The position numbers and the translations under genes are program-made. The notes under the pieces were generated by a model. It did not search any database and had not been told where the DNA came from. It was given only the letters and a program-made list of their open reading frames with translations. Below, piece after piece: positions 1 through 9,804 of a stretch of 31,911 nt of DNA (its first letter is position 1; each line of letters starts with the position of its first letter). The DNA lies in assembly GCA_036897485.1 (NCBI GenBank), contig JAYMTF010000668.1, forward strand, positions 1 through 31,911, in the 5' to 3' direction. The DNA comes from Pelargonium nanum. Taxonomy: Eukaryota > Streptophyta > Magnoliopsida > Geraniales > Geraniaceae.

Positions 1-202
1 ACGTGCGAGTCTCACATTTTTTCTTTATCGATGAGCTCGACACGTGCACAATCGGGGACTTTATAAATCGGCACTCCCCCTCACGTGAAGGGCATTTCTC
101 TTACACACGTGGGCCACTGCAAACATATCCATCTACTAGCGGACCGGAGATCACAGGGGGATGCAATATAAACGGGCCACCTTTTGGGCCAAATCTAGAT
201 CA

Positions 203-220
203 AAACCAGCTCTGATATCA
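203..220 (-). promoter_or_regulatory. Primer-binding site for initiator tRNA-Met
   Basis: The minus strand reads TGATATCAGAGCTGGTTT, close to the plant tRNA-iMet-complementary site TGGTATCAGAGC. It sits just inside the LTR, where reverse transcription would be primed. Confidence 0.72.
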
Positions 221-223
221 ATT

Positions 224-446
224 TGTTGGGGTATTTTGTATGAAGAGAGATATTTTGTATATATGAATGTCTTTTGTTTATTGATTGATGATTGAATTGA
301 TTTGAATTAACATACTGACATCCTATTTATACTAAAGCGTAAGACTTGAGATTGGGATTACCTAATCCTAATAACTTTTGGACTACACATTAATTACTAA
401 TTACCAATTACTAATCCTAACCAAACTAGTATTTCTAATTCTAACA
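224..446 (-). repeat. LTR, 223 bp
   Basis: On the plus strand it runs from TGTTGGGG to TTCTAACA. On the minus strand it therefore starts TGTTAGAA and ends CCCCAACA, the usual TG...CA ends with a short inverted TGTT/AACA. The primer-binding site lies 3 bp beyond its inner end. The target duplication cannot be tested because the other LTR is out of view. Confidence 0.7.
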
Positions 447-692
447 TTATACCTAAACGATTATATATATATATATATAATGTTACGATTTCAAACTGAA
501 AAATAATTTTAACTTATTCAAAATTTATATATATTTGATAATATGTGTAGCAAACATGACAATTAAAAAGGGTATACATGTAATTTTTTATATTTTTTCA
601 AAGTTTTGTTTTTTTATTCATATATTCCAAACATAATACTTTAGATTAATTTCATCTAAACAAACATTGTATTATTAACTTTCCAGAAATCT

Positions 693-761
693 ACATTCCT
701 GTCAAATGCACATTTCATGGTATTTGACATTCCTGTAAAATGCACATTTCATGGTATTTTG
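693..761. repeat. Tandem duplication, 34/35-bp unit
   Basis: Two adjacent copies begin ACATTCCTGT and end CATGGTATTTG. They differ by one substitution and one T insertion, so the duplication is fairly recent. Confidence 0.9.
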
Positions 762-1307
762 TGTCTTGGTTGAGTCTTAGTTTTGCTCTCTTTAACTATT
801 TTACCGTTTTAGACAGATACAATGTATTCTACAATCACCGGGTTTAGTTTAACTTTCCCATTAGTATCTTTGAATCACCGGGTTCCAAACCAAGGACAAC
901 CAAACATTTTGAGTGGTCTAAAGCGAAATTATGAAATGAGGCATTCAAAGAATATAATGAGTAATTCTTTTTTTAATCTTCATTTTCATGTCAATCAAAG
1001 AAAATAAACCACATAAGAGACTCGTACTAAAGACAAAACTAACAAATTAAATAAAAACAATAACCATGTAACTTATTTGTCATGTACATGAAAAACTTAC
1101 ACCACTTTGTTTTCAAATAATCACTATTGAAGAGTAGCAAAATGAAGCAAGAATAGGTGATGTATTGAATATATTATTGGGTTATTGCACCTATTCTATA
1201 CTTGTCTCTATTTGCGTTGGCTTATCCTAAACTTTATTTTTCAACTTTTGGCTACCGTGTACTTTCACAACTTCATTCCGTCGGTTATCTTAAACAAATA
1301 ATTTCCC

Positions 1308-1340
1308 TCTCTCATCATGTGTCATGCACATGATGAGAGA
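1308..1340. repeat. Perfect hairpin, 14-bp arms, 5-nt loop
   Basis: The left arm TCTCTCATCATGTG (1308-1321) and right arm CACATGATGAGAGA (1327-1340) are exact reverse complements around the loop TCATG. Confidence 0.9.
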
Positions 1341-1544
1341 TGTTTTCAAAATTCCAGTTTTATCCTTCTAAATGTTTGGTATCATTCCGTCAGTTATATT
1401 TGTTTTCTGTACATTTATGTTTAATCTGTCTATAGTACTATGAAATGACAGTTATATACTTATTGTGATGAGGAAATACATAGTATCGCGTCATTTTTTT
1501 TCCATTATTGTTGATATATGATACAAGTAGGCATAGGTACATTT

Positions 1545-1786
1545 ATAATCATGCACACTGAGGGTGCCAAATGATGTCTCACAGTTCATAATTATGTCTC
1601 ACAGCTCATAATCTTGCACACTAAGGATGCCAAATTATGTCTCATAGTTGTTTTCTTGGTGTCTCAATAATCTGAATAGCTTCAGTCTACTACGTTGTTC
1701 ATTGCCAAATGAAATCTCACAATTCATAATCATGCACACTAAGGATGCCAAATGATGTCTCAAAGTTGTTTCCTTGGTGTGTTTGT
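1545..1786. repeat. About four degenerate tandem copies of a ~60-bp unit
   Basis: The unit contains GCACACTAAGGATGCCAAAT followed by a GTCTCA-type motif. Clear copies start at 1545, 1608 and 1726; a more decayed copy lies between the last two, since their spacing of 118 bp is about twice the unit. The array ends exactly where the CACTA terminus begins. Confidence 0.75.
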
Positions 1787-2135
1787 CACTACAAGAAAAC
1801 TGCCCTATTCCGAAGGAAATATTAACGAAGTCATTGTCCGTCAAAAATTATTGACGGAATGTTTGACGGAAAGTTAGGTTTCCGTCAGTAATTGAGTTTT
1901 GACGATATTTTTGACGGTCCGGTAAGAATTTTCGCGGTTTGTGGCGAGCTCATGGCGAGAAACAGGCAGGAAATTGTTATTTACAAACCTTTGTGACGGA
2001 ATACTTCCGTAAAAAATTATTGACAGATTACTTTGACAACATTTGTAAAGTTCGTCTAAAATATGTAATTTTATTTTTTCGAAATCTCTGACGGAAGGTT
2101 TTTGATCGAAGTGGTCAGAATATCAAGGATTATGT
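1787..2135 (+). mobile_element. CACTA (En/Spm-like) transposon terminus with subterminal repeats
   Basis: CACTACAAGAAAAC at 1787 is the conserved plant CACTA terminal sequence reading into the element. It is followed by many copies, in both orientations, of a TCCGTCA/TGACGGA motif (for example near 1838, 1853, 1865, 1880, 1909, 2016, 2088). Such arrays are where the transposase binds in this superfamily. I could not find the opposite GTTTTCTTGTAGTG end, nor any transposase coding sequence. It is probably a non-autonomous or truncated copy, disrupted by the retroelement that starts at 4271. Confidence 0.75.
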
Positions 2136-2435
2136 TATCATTTGGTTGTATAACAACAACATAAACACAACAACGACATAAACAACAATATAAATATAAA
2201 CAACATGAATTTGGCGAACGTCCACTTTATGCATGTCTTTACATGTACAAGCTACCCAAAAAAAGAGATCATCCATTGACAAAAGCAACACCAAACTAAC
2301 CAAGCATATCTAACTAAAATGAAGAAAATCAAGCAAACTCATACCCACAAAAAAAAAAATACACAACACACCTACCCAGAAAATAAATCAGAGTCCATTA
2401 TCTATTAGACAAATCAACACGCGCACTGCGTCAAA

Positions 2436-2562
2436 AATTCATAAAATGATAATTTTATCATTTCTATCATATTATTATGATTTCCAACTTAATTATAAAT
2501 CACAATAAATAAAAAATAATATAATATATCACGTAATTCATAAAATGATAATTTTATCATTT
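2436..2562. repeat. 28-bp exact direct repeat with palindromic core
   Basis: The same 28-base word, beginning AATTCATAAAATGATAATTT, starts at 2436 and at 2535, 99 bp apart. Each copy contains the palindrome ATGATAATTTTATCAT. Confidence 0.85.
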
Positions 2563-2959
2563 ATGTCAGATTATAATTTTTCCCAACTCTTGAAAATATG
2601 CAGAGTGAGTGAACACTTTTAGATTCCCAAATCACTTTAACTTAGGATGTTTCAAGACTCTATATCAAAGTGTCAAGAATATCAGCAAACAACATTTCTG
2701 CACTGAGGCATATAAAATGTGCTTTTATACCCTGTTAGCTCATCGGAAGAATTGTGTTAAAGACTCAAGATCCTAATTTATTTTGACGAGCAAATTAACT
2801 ATTTTTTTTTACACTTTGGTACATAATGTTGAACATCCTAATGTTAAAGTGATTGGGGAATCTAAGGTCTATTTGTTAACTCTACATTCTACTCTTTTTA
2901 CTTCTTTTGGGTCTCCAACTAGGATTTAGAGGCTAGTAGTATGTTTGTTAAACACCATT

Positions 2960-3007
2960 CTCTCTCCTCCTTCTTGCACTACCAACTAAGCAAAAGGAGG
3001 AGAGAGA
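2960..3007. repeat. Imperfect inverted repeat, ~18-bp arms
   Basis: A pyrimidine arm CTCTCTCCTCCTTCTTGC (2960-2977) pairs, with one bulge, with a purine arm GCAAAAGGAGGAGAGAGA (2990-3007) across a 12-nt loop. Confidence 0.75.
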
Positions 3008-3361
3008 GTGAATTTGGAGAAGTTGGCATTCACTTACCGCAAGAAAGAAGGAAGAAAGAGAAAAAAAAAGTATGGACAATAATAACCCTATAGTTTGATT
3101 GGTTAGTTACACAATTGTCCCCTCAAACATCATCACTTTCATCTATTTGAAAGACTTAACTTCTTTAAATTGAACACGGTGCAAGGTTAAAAATCACAAA
3201 AAAAAAAAAAAAAAATCATCATTGTAATCTGCATTTAAGTGATGATTTTCATAATAGTTTGTGTATGATAATGTTTATACGTTGTTTAGTGATTCTATAA
3301 TTGTTATATAGGAATATGAGTGTGATAAAATTTCTCATGTTTATTGTTTTGAAATTCAGAA

Positions 3362-3424
3362 TATGAGTTGGTCGACCGACTATATGAGTTGGTCGACCAA
3401 GTATTTGAGTTGGTCGACAACTAA
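3362..3424. repeat. Three-copy 21-bp minisatellite
   Basis: Copies begin at 3362, 3383 and 3404, each with the core TGAGTTGGTCGAC. The junctions create TTGGTCGACCAA, a 12-bp perfect palindrome. Confidence 0.9.
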
Positions 3425-4270
3425 TCTGATAAGTAGAATAGTTTCCTAATGTGTGAGTTTTGATTCTATTTTTTGTTAACACAAATAAATTGACGGTTCA
3501 AATTGATCCATTAGCTAATCCAATGACTCAAATTGATTTGCAAATTTATTAATTAAAAAATATGCTTGAGGGGTATTATTGTCATTACCTCAATGAAGAA
3601 ACAACAATTACAAATAAAGGAAGCTATGCATATTAAAAATTGATAGATTTAATATTTTGTACAAATCGGTAAACAACAACAACAGAAACATAAACATAAA
3701 CAACAACAACATAAACAACAAAAATATACTACAAACAAGCAGATACACAACACAACTACCCAGAAAAGGAATTAGAATTAATCATCAACTAACAAAGTCA
3801 ACACAAACAAACAAATATCCTACAAAGCTACCCCAAAAAATAGATCATAGTTAATCATCCATTAACAAAGCCAACACCAAATTTGCTAAGCATATTTAAC
3901 TAAAATGACGAACATCAAGTAAACTCATATCCACAAAACCCAGAAAATAAATAAATTAGAGTCCATTAGCTATTAAACAAATCAAAACAAAACTAGGTTA
4001 AGCATATGCATATCCAGCTAAAATTAAGAACATCAAACAAATTCACACCATAAACATATACAAATGTCAACACAAAATGATACAACTAGCTTAAACATAT
4101 ACAACTATAATTAAGAAACAGAAAGATTATGAAGAAACCACAAACCCTAACCTGTAGATCTAGAAAAATTGGACCTTCAGATCGAACCAGATTCGCAGTA
4201 AATTAGGGAAAGGGAGGAACAACTAGAAATCAACAGTATGGGAGGCATTGGCAAGAAAACGATCAAATTT

Positions 4271-4600
4271 TGATATGAACCATATCAGTTAGCTGTCGTT
4301 TTCCATTAATATGTGTCTTTTATGTCTTTTTAGTTAAACGTTGTGTTTCATGAATATATAGTGTAGGTTGTGCTGAGTCAGCATAGAGTCGTTAGTTTGC
4401 TGATCCCACGATGGATACCCTACGTCTGTGCAATGAAATGTATAGAGAGTAGCGGAGGTTTCAATCATCATCCAATTATCATCAATCATAAACAAATTCC
4501 TTCTCTCTCTAAATTCACTCTCTTTCTGTCTCTCTCTTCTCTCTTCTCTCTACATTATTCTTCTTCTTCTTCCTCTCTTCAATATTCTTCTTCTTCTTAG
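4271..4600 (+). repeat. 5' LTR of the Ty3/gypsy element
   Basis: It starts TGATATGAACCATATCA (itself a hairpin) and ends in a CT- and TTC-rich tract, next to the primer-binding site. It is about 25 bp longer than the 3' LTR, mostly in the pyrimidine microsatellite. Confidence 0.93.
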
Positions 4601-4613
4601 TGGTATCAGAGCC
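4601..4613 (+). promoter_or_regulatory. Primer-binding site (tRNA-iMet)
   Basis: TGGTATCAGAGCC is an exact match to the standard plant initiator tRNA-Met complement and directly abuts the 5' LTR. Confidence 0.93.
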
Positions 4614-4627
4614 ATCGATTCTCGACC

Positions 4628-5850
4628 ATGGCAGATGCTCCAGCTGCTCGTCTACAGAAGGAACTGCAAGCTACATAAAAGAAGGTGGTAGCTATACAAG
4701 AGGATTTAAAAGGTGTTCATCAGAGGTTGGATATCATGGCAATGGATAACAAAGAAATCAAGGAGTTATTATCAACCTTAGTCTCTCAATCATCCATTTC
4801 ATCTGGTAAGCAACCTTCTGAATCCTCTCCACTCACTTTGTAACTCCAAGTTCAGGAAAAGGGGTCAGGTAGCTCCTTGCTTGGACCTCCCCCACCTGAA
4901 GGTCGACATCGACGAGATGGACCTCGTTTTGATGGCACTTATTTCCTGGGATGGAAAATGCAGTTCGACCAGCATTGTGATAGGGAAGGTATATTGGAAC
5001 CTGATAAGGTTGGAGAGGCCATGTGTTGCCTTGAAGGCAACGCTATCAAATTCCACTAACACCTTACCAAGATGGTTAGGTTTAGTGGAGCTACTGAAAT
5101 ACTTTGGGCTGCTTATATTTTGGAATTTCGAAAAAAGGTTTGTGGAGTATAAATTTGATGATCCACTCTCTGAGTTGGTGAATCTGAAACAATCTTCCTT
5201 TGTATAGGACTTTTATGATGCTTTTGAAAGTATTACCACCTATTTGGATTTATCACCTGAAAACTTGTTGAGCATTTTTCTCAGCAATCTCAAACCAGAA
5301 TTTGGGAAGGTTATTAGACTGTTTACACCAAATAGCCTCAACCAACCCCTCACTCTAGCCAAACAAATGGAAGGTATGTTGTTTTCCACAAAGAAATCCC
5401 CAATACCCTATAAATCACCCTTCTCCACCTTTTTAAACCACAACCCAACTCCTTATTCTCTCAAAGGAGGAACAACCCTTTCACAGAACCCACCATCCAA
5501 AAACCCACCAACACCACACAAACCTACCACATTCCCAAACACCACTACAAGGCCCAGCCTAACCCAGAACACTTATCCAAAACCCATCAACCCTTTACCT
5601 AAAGGCACCCAAGATAAGGTAAGGAGAAAGGGACTCTGTACATGGTGTGGTTCTAGGTGGTCCAGAGACCACAAATGTATGAGAGCACATATGTATAAAT
5701 TGATTATGGAAGAGAATGGAGATATTGATTTGGGAATGGAACAGGAAGATGGACCAGAGGAGGAAGCTGGGTACACAGAGTTAGATGAAGGAAACTCTGA
5801 GTCACAACCATTCATTACCCTACATGCTATTATGGGTACGGATGGTTATC
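4628..5850 (+). pseudogene. Fossil gag region of the Ty3/gypsy element
   Basis: It begins just after the primer-binding site. A proline/threonine/asparagine-rich stretch (about 5400-5600) is followed by a nucleocapsid-like zinc knuckle CTWCGSRWSRDHKC at about 5634-5675 (C-x2-C-x7-H-x-C, the form seen in plant gypsy elements). Part of a broken element. Confidence 0.8.
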
Positions 5851-5859
5851 ACACAATAA

Positions 5860-6180
5860 GGCTAGAAGGTAAAGTCAAAAACCAAAAGGTGATCATCTTA
5901 ATTGATTCAGGCAGTACACACAATTTCATCAATGTGGCAATCATGAAGAGGCTAGGTTGCACACTACAAAGAATCAAAGAGAACAAGGTAACAATAGCCA
6001 ATGGGGAGTCAGTAAGCACCCAAGGAGTTTGCAAGAATTTGGGTTGGACAACCCAAGGAGTGGAGCTCAGTTCACATTTTTGGGTCTTACCCATTCATGG
6101 CTATAATATGGTGTTAGGTATACAGTGGTTATCTACTCTAGGACCAGTGATTTGGGATTTTCAATCTCTGACTATGTAGT
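5860..6180 (+). pseudogene. Fossil aspartic protease domain
   Basis: The retroviral-type protease signature LIDSGSTHNFI is encoded at about 5897-5930, with the downstream MVLGIQWL motif typical of the second half of plant Ty3/gypsy proteases at about 6108-6131. Confidence 0.85.
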
Positions 6181-6589
6181 TTAATAACAATGGAACTCTT
6201 GTTTTGCTTAAGGAACTACAAATTGGGTCAGTAAGTTTGGTAAGTGACAAGGAGGCCTCCAAGCTTCATGCTATTGATGGGAATATGGGAGATTCAACCT
6301 ATGCAGTTATGGTCCGGAATATTGAACAGTCACCAGAAGAGTACACGGAACAGAGGGTGCTGCCTAGAGCCATCCAAGCCCTATTGCAAGAGTTCGCCTC
6401 CTTATTTGCTACACCAAGAGTACTACCTCCTAAAAGAGCCTGTGATCGCTCTATTCCTCTAAAGGAGGGAAAACCAGCAATACGAATCAGACCTTATCGA
6501 TACCCCACAATTCTGAAAAATGAAATTGAAAAAATGAACATGGAGATGCTGGAAACATGTATTATTTGACCTAGTCAGAGTTCTTTTGC

Positions 6590-7250
6590 ATTCCATGTGA
6601 TCCTGGTAAAGAAAAAAGATGGCACATGGAGGATGTACATCGATTACAGACAGCTCAACAAGATCACTATAAAGGATAGTTTTCCCATTCCTCTGGTAGA
6701 AGAGTTACTGGACAAGCTGATTAAAGCCATATGTTTTTCTAAATTAGACTTGCGAGCCGGGTACCATCAAATTCGGATGAAAGATAGTGACATTCACAAG
6801 ACCGCATTCAAAACTCACTCTGGACACTACGAATTCATGGTGATGCCGTTCGGATTGTCCAACGCACCATCTATCTTCCAGGCCTTGATGGACGAGATAT
6901 TCATACCACTGTTAAGGTTCTAGTTTTTTTTAACGATATCCTGGTTTACTCCAGAAATGAAGAAGAACATGCCTCCCATCTCAGGCTAGTGTTCGAGATT
7001 TTGACATCCAATCAGTTTGTACTAAAACAGAGTAAGTGTGATTTTGCTGCTTCAGGAGTGGAGTATTTGGGACATTTGATATTTAATGGAGAAGTAGCCA
7101 TGAATCCAAAGAAGGTTGAGGTTGTAATGAACTGGTCTAGTCCATACTCTGTTAAGCAGCTAAGGAAGTTCCTAGGGTTAACAAGATATTATCGAAGGTT
7201 TGTGCAAAACTATGGTACAATAGCTCACCCCCACTCACTCAATTACTGAA
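6590..7250 (+). pseudogene. Fossil reverse transcriptase domain
   Basis: Recognisable RT blocks include [35 protein letters not shown] and [16 protein letters not shown], followed by the connection motif LRKFLGLTRYYRRFVQNY. These are close to Ty3/gypsy consensus. Part of a broken element. Confidence 0.93.
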
Positions 7251-7289
7251 GAAGGATGGGTTTAGTTGGGGAAGTGAGGCAAAGAAAGC

Positions 7290-7720
7290 CTTCCAAGAGT
7301 TGAAGATTGCCGTTACTTCAGCCCCTATTTTAGCTCTCCCTAACTCCAAGGATACATTCATTGTTGAGGCTAATGCTTATGGCATTGGAGTGGGAGTGGT
7401 TTTGTCCGAAAACAAGAGACCCATAGCCTTCTTCAGCAGAGCTCTACACCACGACATCAGGTCTTATAAGTGTATGATAAAGAAATGTTGGCCATACTAC
7501 TTCTAGTCAAAAAATGGAATGCTTACCTCCTAGGCAGACACTTCATTATCAAGACAGATCATAAGAGTTTGAAGTTTTTGCTTGAGCAACACACTATCAC
7601 TCCAGCACAACAAAAATGGGTCTTGAAGATGATGGGTTATGACTATGAGATTCAGTATAGAAAGGGGAGTACAAATGTGGTTGCTGATGTCTTATCAAGG
7701 AATCCTATAACTCTATCAAC
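7290..7720 (+). pseudogene. Fossil RNase H domain
   Basis: Encodes the RNase H stretch with IVEANAYGIGVGVVLSE near the start, then FIIKTDHKSLKFLLEQ and the terminal NVVADVLSRNP, in the order expected after a Ty3/gypsy reverse transcriptase. Confidence 0.9.
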
Positions 7721-7859
7721 TCTGAACTTGTCTTCCATACACAGTGATTTGCTGCACAAAATTGAACAATCTTGAGAGAGTGATTCAAAGTTGAGTTGTA
7801 TAGTAATACCAGAAAGTATGAATGGAGTAATAACCAGCTGAAAAGGAAGGGGAAATTGG

Positions 7860-9145
7860 TAGTTGGTAATTCTGGTGATTTAAGAAAGGAACTGCTCTCT
7901 CACGTCCATAACAGTTCACTTGGGGGGCATTCTGGAGTGCAGGCTACTTACAAAAGGATGGGAGCCTATTTTCAATGGAAGGGAATGAAGAAATCTGTCA
8001 AGCAATGGATCAAGGAGTGTGTAACTTGTCAACAAAACAAATATGAAACTGTTGCTTCCCCAGGCCTGTTACAATCATTAACAGTTCCAACAAGAGTTTG
8101 GTCAGATATTTCAATGGATTTCATTTAGGGGTTACCTAAGTCTCATGGTAAAGATGTCATATTGGTAGTGGTGGATAGACTCAGCAAATATGCCCATTTC
8201 ATTGGGCTAACTCACCCATTCTCGGAATTGACAGTGGCTCAAAACTTTATGGATCGGGTATTCAAATTACATGAAATGCCTAATTCAATTGTGTCCGACA
8301 AAGATAGGGTGTTTACCAGCAACTTTTTGGAAGCTCTGTGCAAACTACAAGGTGTTCAATTTAACCTCTAAACCTCCTATCACCCCCAGAGTGATGGTCA
8401 AACAAAAGTCGTAAACAGGGGGCTAGAGACATACCTGAGGTGCATGGCTGGAGAGCAAGCAAAGGACTGAGCTAAGTGGCTACCTCTAGCAGAATGGTGG
8501 TATAACACCACGTTTCACTCCTCAGCTCAATCCACGCCATATGAACTACTATACGGTCAGCTACCTCCTTCCCACATTCCATATGTGCCTGGATCAGCTA
8601 GTGTAGATGCAGTGGATAGAAGTCTTAAGGCCAGCGAGGATGCTATTGGCTTGCTGAAATTTGATCTCACTCGAGCTCAAGTGAGGATGAAAAATCAAGC
8701 AGACAAGCATAGGAGTGACATAAGCTTCGAAGTGGGAGATTGGGTCTTACTCAAGCTCCAACCTTACAAACAGTCCTCAGTGATGAAGAGGAAGAATGAA
8801 AAGCTGGCTGCAAAATATTTTGGCCCATACCAGGTGTTGCAGAAGGTGGGTAATGTGGCTTATAAATTGCAATTACCCGAGAAGTCACGAGTACACCCTA
8901 CATTCCATGTTTCCCAACTGAAAAGATTTCATGGACAACCTCAAACTCAACAACAGTTACCAGATTTGAATGAAGATGGTAATTTGAGGAAGGAACCAGT
9001 TGCCATATTAGATCGAATGATGGTGAAAAGAGGCAACCAGGCAGCTACCAAAGTCATTATGCAGTGGACCAATAGCTTTCCAGTAGATGCTACCTGGGAG
9101 TTCTTATTTGATCTACATAAGAAGTGGCATTGCTTTCATCCTTGA
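7860..9145 (+). pseudogene. Fossil integrase with chromodomain-like tail
   Basis: The HHCC zinc-binding region (HNSSLGGHSGV then CVTCQQNK) lies at about 7902-8040. The catalytic-core region around DISMDFI and VDRLSKYAHFI is at about 8105-8380. The C-terminal part (VGDWVLLKLQPY, then VHPTFHVSQLKRF) is at about 8730-8935. A chromodomain-like stretch ending near DATWEF lies at about 8990-9110. Part of a broken element. Confidence 0.88.
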
Positions 9146-9159
9146 GGACAAGGATGCTT

Positions 9160-9170
9160 AAAGAGAGGAG
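9160..9170 (+). promoter_or_regulatory. Polypurine tract
   Basis: AAAGAGAGGAG ends 3 bp before the 3' LTR start at 9174, the expected place for plus-strand priming in an LTR element. Confidence 0.88.
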
Positions 9171-9173
9171 TAT

Positions 9174-9478
9174 TGATATAAACCATATCAGTTAGCTGTC
9201 GTTTTCCATTATTATGTGTCGTTTATGTCTTTTCAGTTAAACGTTGCGTTTCATGAATAGTGTAAGTTGTGCTGAGTCAGCATAGAGTCGTTAGTTTGCT
9301 GATCTCAAGATGGATACCCTGCGTCTGTGCAGTGAGATATATAGAGAGTAGTGGAGGCTGTAATCATCATCCAATTATCATCAATCATAAACAAACTTTC
9401 TCTCTCTAAATTCTCTCTCTCTCTTCTCTCTTCTCTTTACAATCTTCTTCTTCTTCTTCTATATTCTTCTGTTCTTAG
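9174..9478 (+). repeat. 3' LTR of the Ty3/gypsy element
   Basis: It begins TGATATAAACCATATCA and is colinear with the 5' LTR throughout. The end is placed at CTTAG by alignment with the 5' LTR and is uncertain by a few bases. Confidence 0.92.
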
Positions 9479-9539
9479 ATCCAGATAGAAAGGGTCTTAT
9501 CAAATTTTTGCTCTAAAAATACTTAAGCAATTTCAAACT

Positions 9540-9775
9540 TTCTTACCAAGCGACCCACATCGAAAACTCCCAGCAACTCTCGCTTCCTTTCCTTCTTCCG
9601 CTGAAAAATTGAGATTCGAGACGCAAACCAAATCGCTCCTCTACGATTCTTCGTGAACGCGAGTGCTTTATACAGTGAAGACTGTAACGACTCGTTTGTG
9701 GAAATGCAGAGGGTTCGGCTTTTCGCAGCTTTCGCGGAAGCCGAGTGCGGTTCTTGTAAGGTGGTTTCACGTGAA
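9540..9775 (+). other. Gene-like GC-richer island, possible orphan first exon
   Basis: Just past the 3' LTR, a stretch clearly richer in GC than its surroundings has the look of a plant 5'-UTR (pyrimidine-rich CTTCCTTTCCTTCTTCCGC near 9580). It is followed by an ATG at about 9703 opening a short Arg/Ala-rich frame (MQRVRLFAAFAEAECGSC) that meets a possible splice donor CTTGTAAGG near 9750. I see no matching downstream exon before the repeat at 9805. It could be the 5' remnant of a host gene cut off by transposon activity, or a captured gene fragment. I do not recognise the product. Confidence 0.3.
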
Positions 9776-9804
9776 ACATTGTGACCAAAGAGTTAAAGAT
9801 AAAG

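Larger units (their letters stand above)
1..446 (-). mobile_element. End of an LTR retrotransposon (leader, PBS, LTR), cut by window edge
   Basis: Read on the minus strand, this is a short LTR, then a primer-binding site complementary to initiator tRNA-Met, then non-coding leader sequence that runs off the left edge of the window. No coding domain is visible, so the superfamily (Copia, Gypsy or a small TRIM) cannot be decided. The short LTR favours Copia or TRIM. It is a fossil fragment as seen here, and the partner LTR lies outside the window. Confidence 0.72.
447..1544. other. AT-rich intergenic DNA without a recognisable gene
   Basis: There is no coding signal. It contains an (AT)n run at about 463-479, a 34/35-bp tandem duplication (693-761), a 12-bp exact repeat AATCACCGGGTT at about 832 and 873, and a perfect 14-bp-arm hairpin (1308-1340). 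A motif like TTCCGTCGGTTAT at about 1276 recurs in changed form at about 1385 on the other side of the hairpin, so this may be the remains of a small repeat. Confidence 0.6.
2136..4270. other. AT-rich stretch, probably CACTA-derived interior, no gene seen
   Basis: A block at about 2150-2425 (ACAACAACATAAAC-type repeats, then CATCCATTGACAAA, then CAGAAAATAAAT and GAGTCCATTA) recurs in the same order at about 3660-3985. The two copies frame 1.2 kb of simple DNA holding the small repeats listed separately and an A-run near 3198. The stretch at 4135-4210 contains AACCCTAACCTGTAGATCT; on the minus strand CTACAGGTTAGGG resembles a splice donor at the end of a 5'-UTR. No open frame resembling a protein was recognised. 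Confidence 0.5.
4271..9478 (+). mobile_element. Ty3/gypsy LTR retrotransposon (chromovirus-like), broken fossil
   Basis: A 5.2-kb element has two matching LTRs (4271-4600 and 9174-9478), an initiator tRNA-Met primer-binding site, a polypurine tract, and a pol region in the order protease - reverse transcriptase - RNase H - integrase, which defines Ty3/gypsy. A chromodomain-like tail after integrase points to the chromovirus branch. It is not intact: roughly ten disabling lesions are spread over the coding region. LTR divergence over the first ~230 aligned bases is about 16 substitutions (~7%). At the commonly used plant LTR rate of 1.3e-8 per site per year this suggests very roughly 3 million years. 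No clean target-site duplication was found. The short open frames inside it are parts of this fossil, not host genes. Confidence 0.95.

Noticed and set aside
3-215. A 70-codon plus-strand frame at the left edge
   Set aside because: It lies in the non-coding leader of the left-edge retroelement, in antisense, and resembles no protein.
4877-9145. Separate short open frames in the 4.9-9.1 kb region as individual genes
   Set aside because: They carry gag and pol domains and lie between matching LTRs, so they are parts of one broken Ty3/gypsy fossil.
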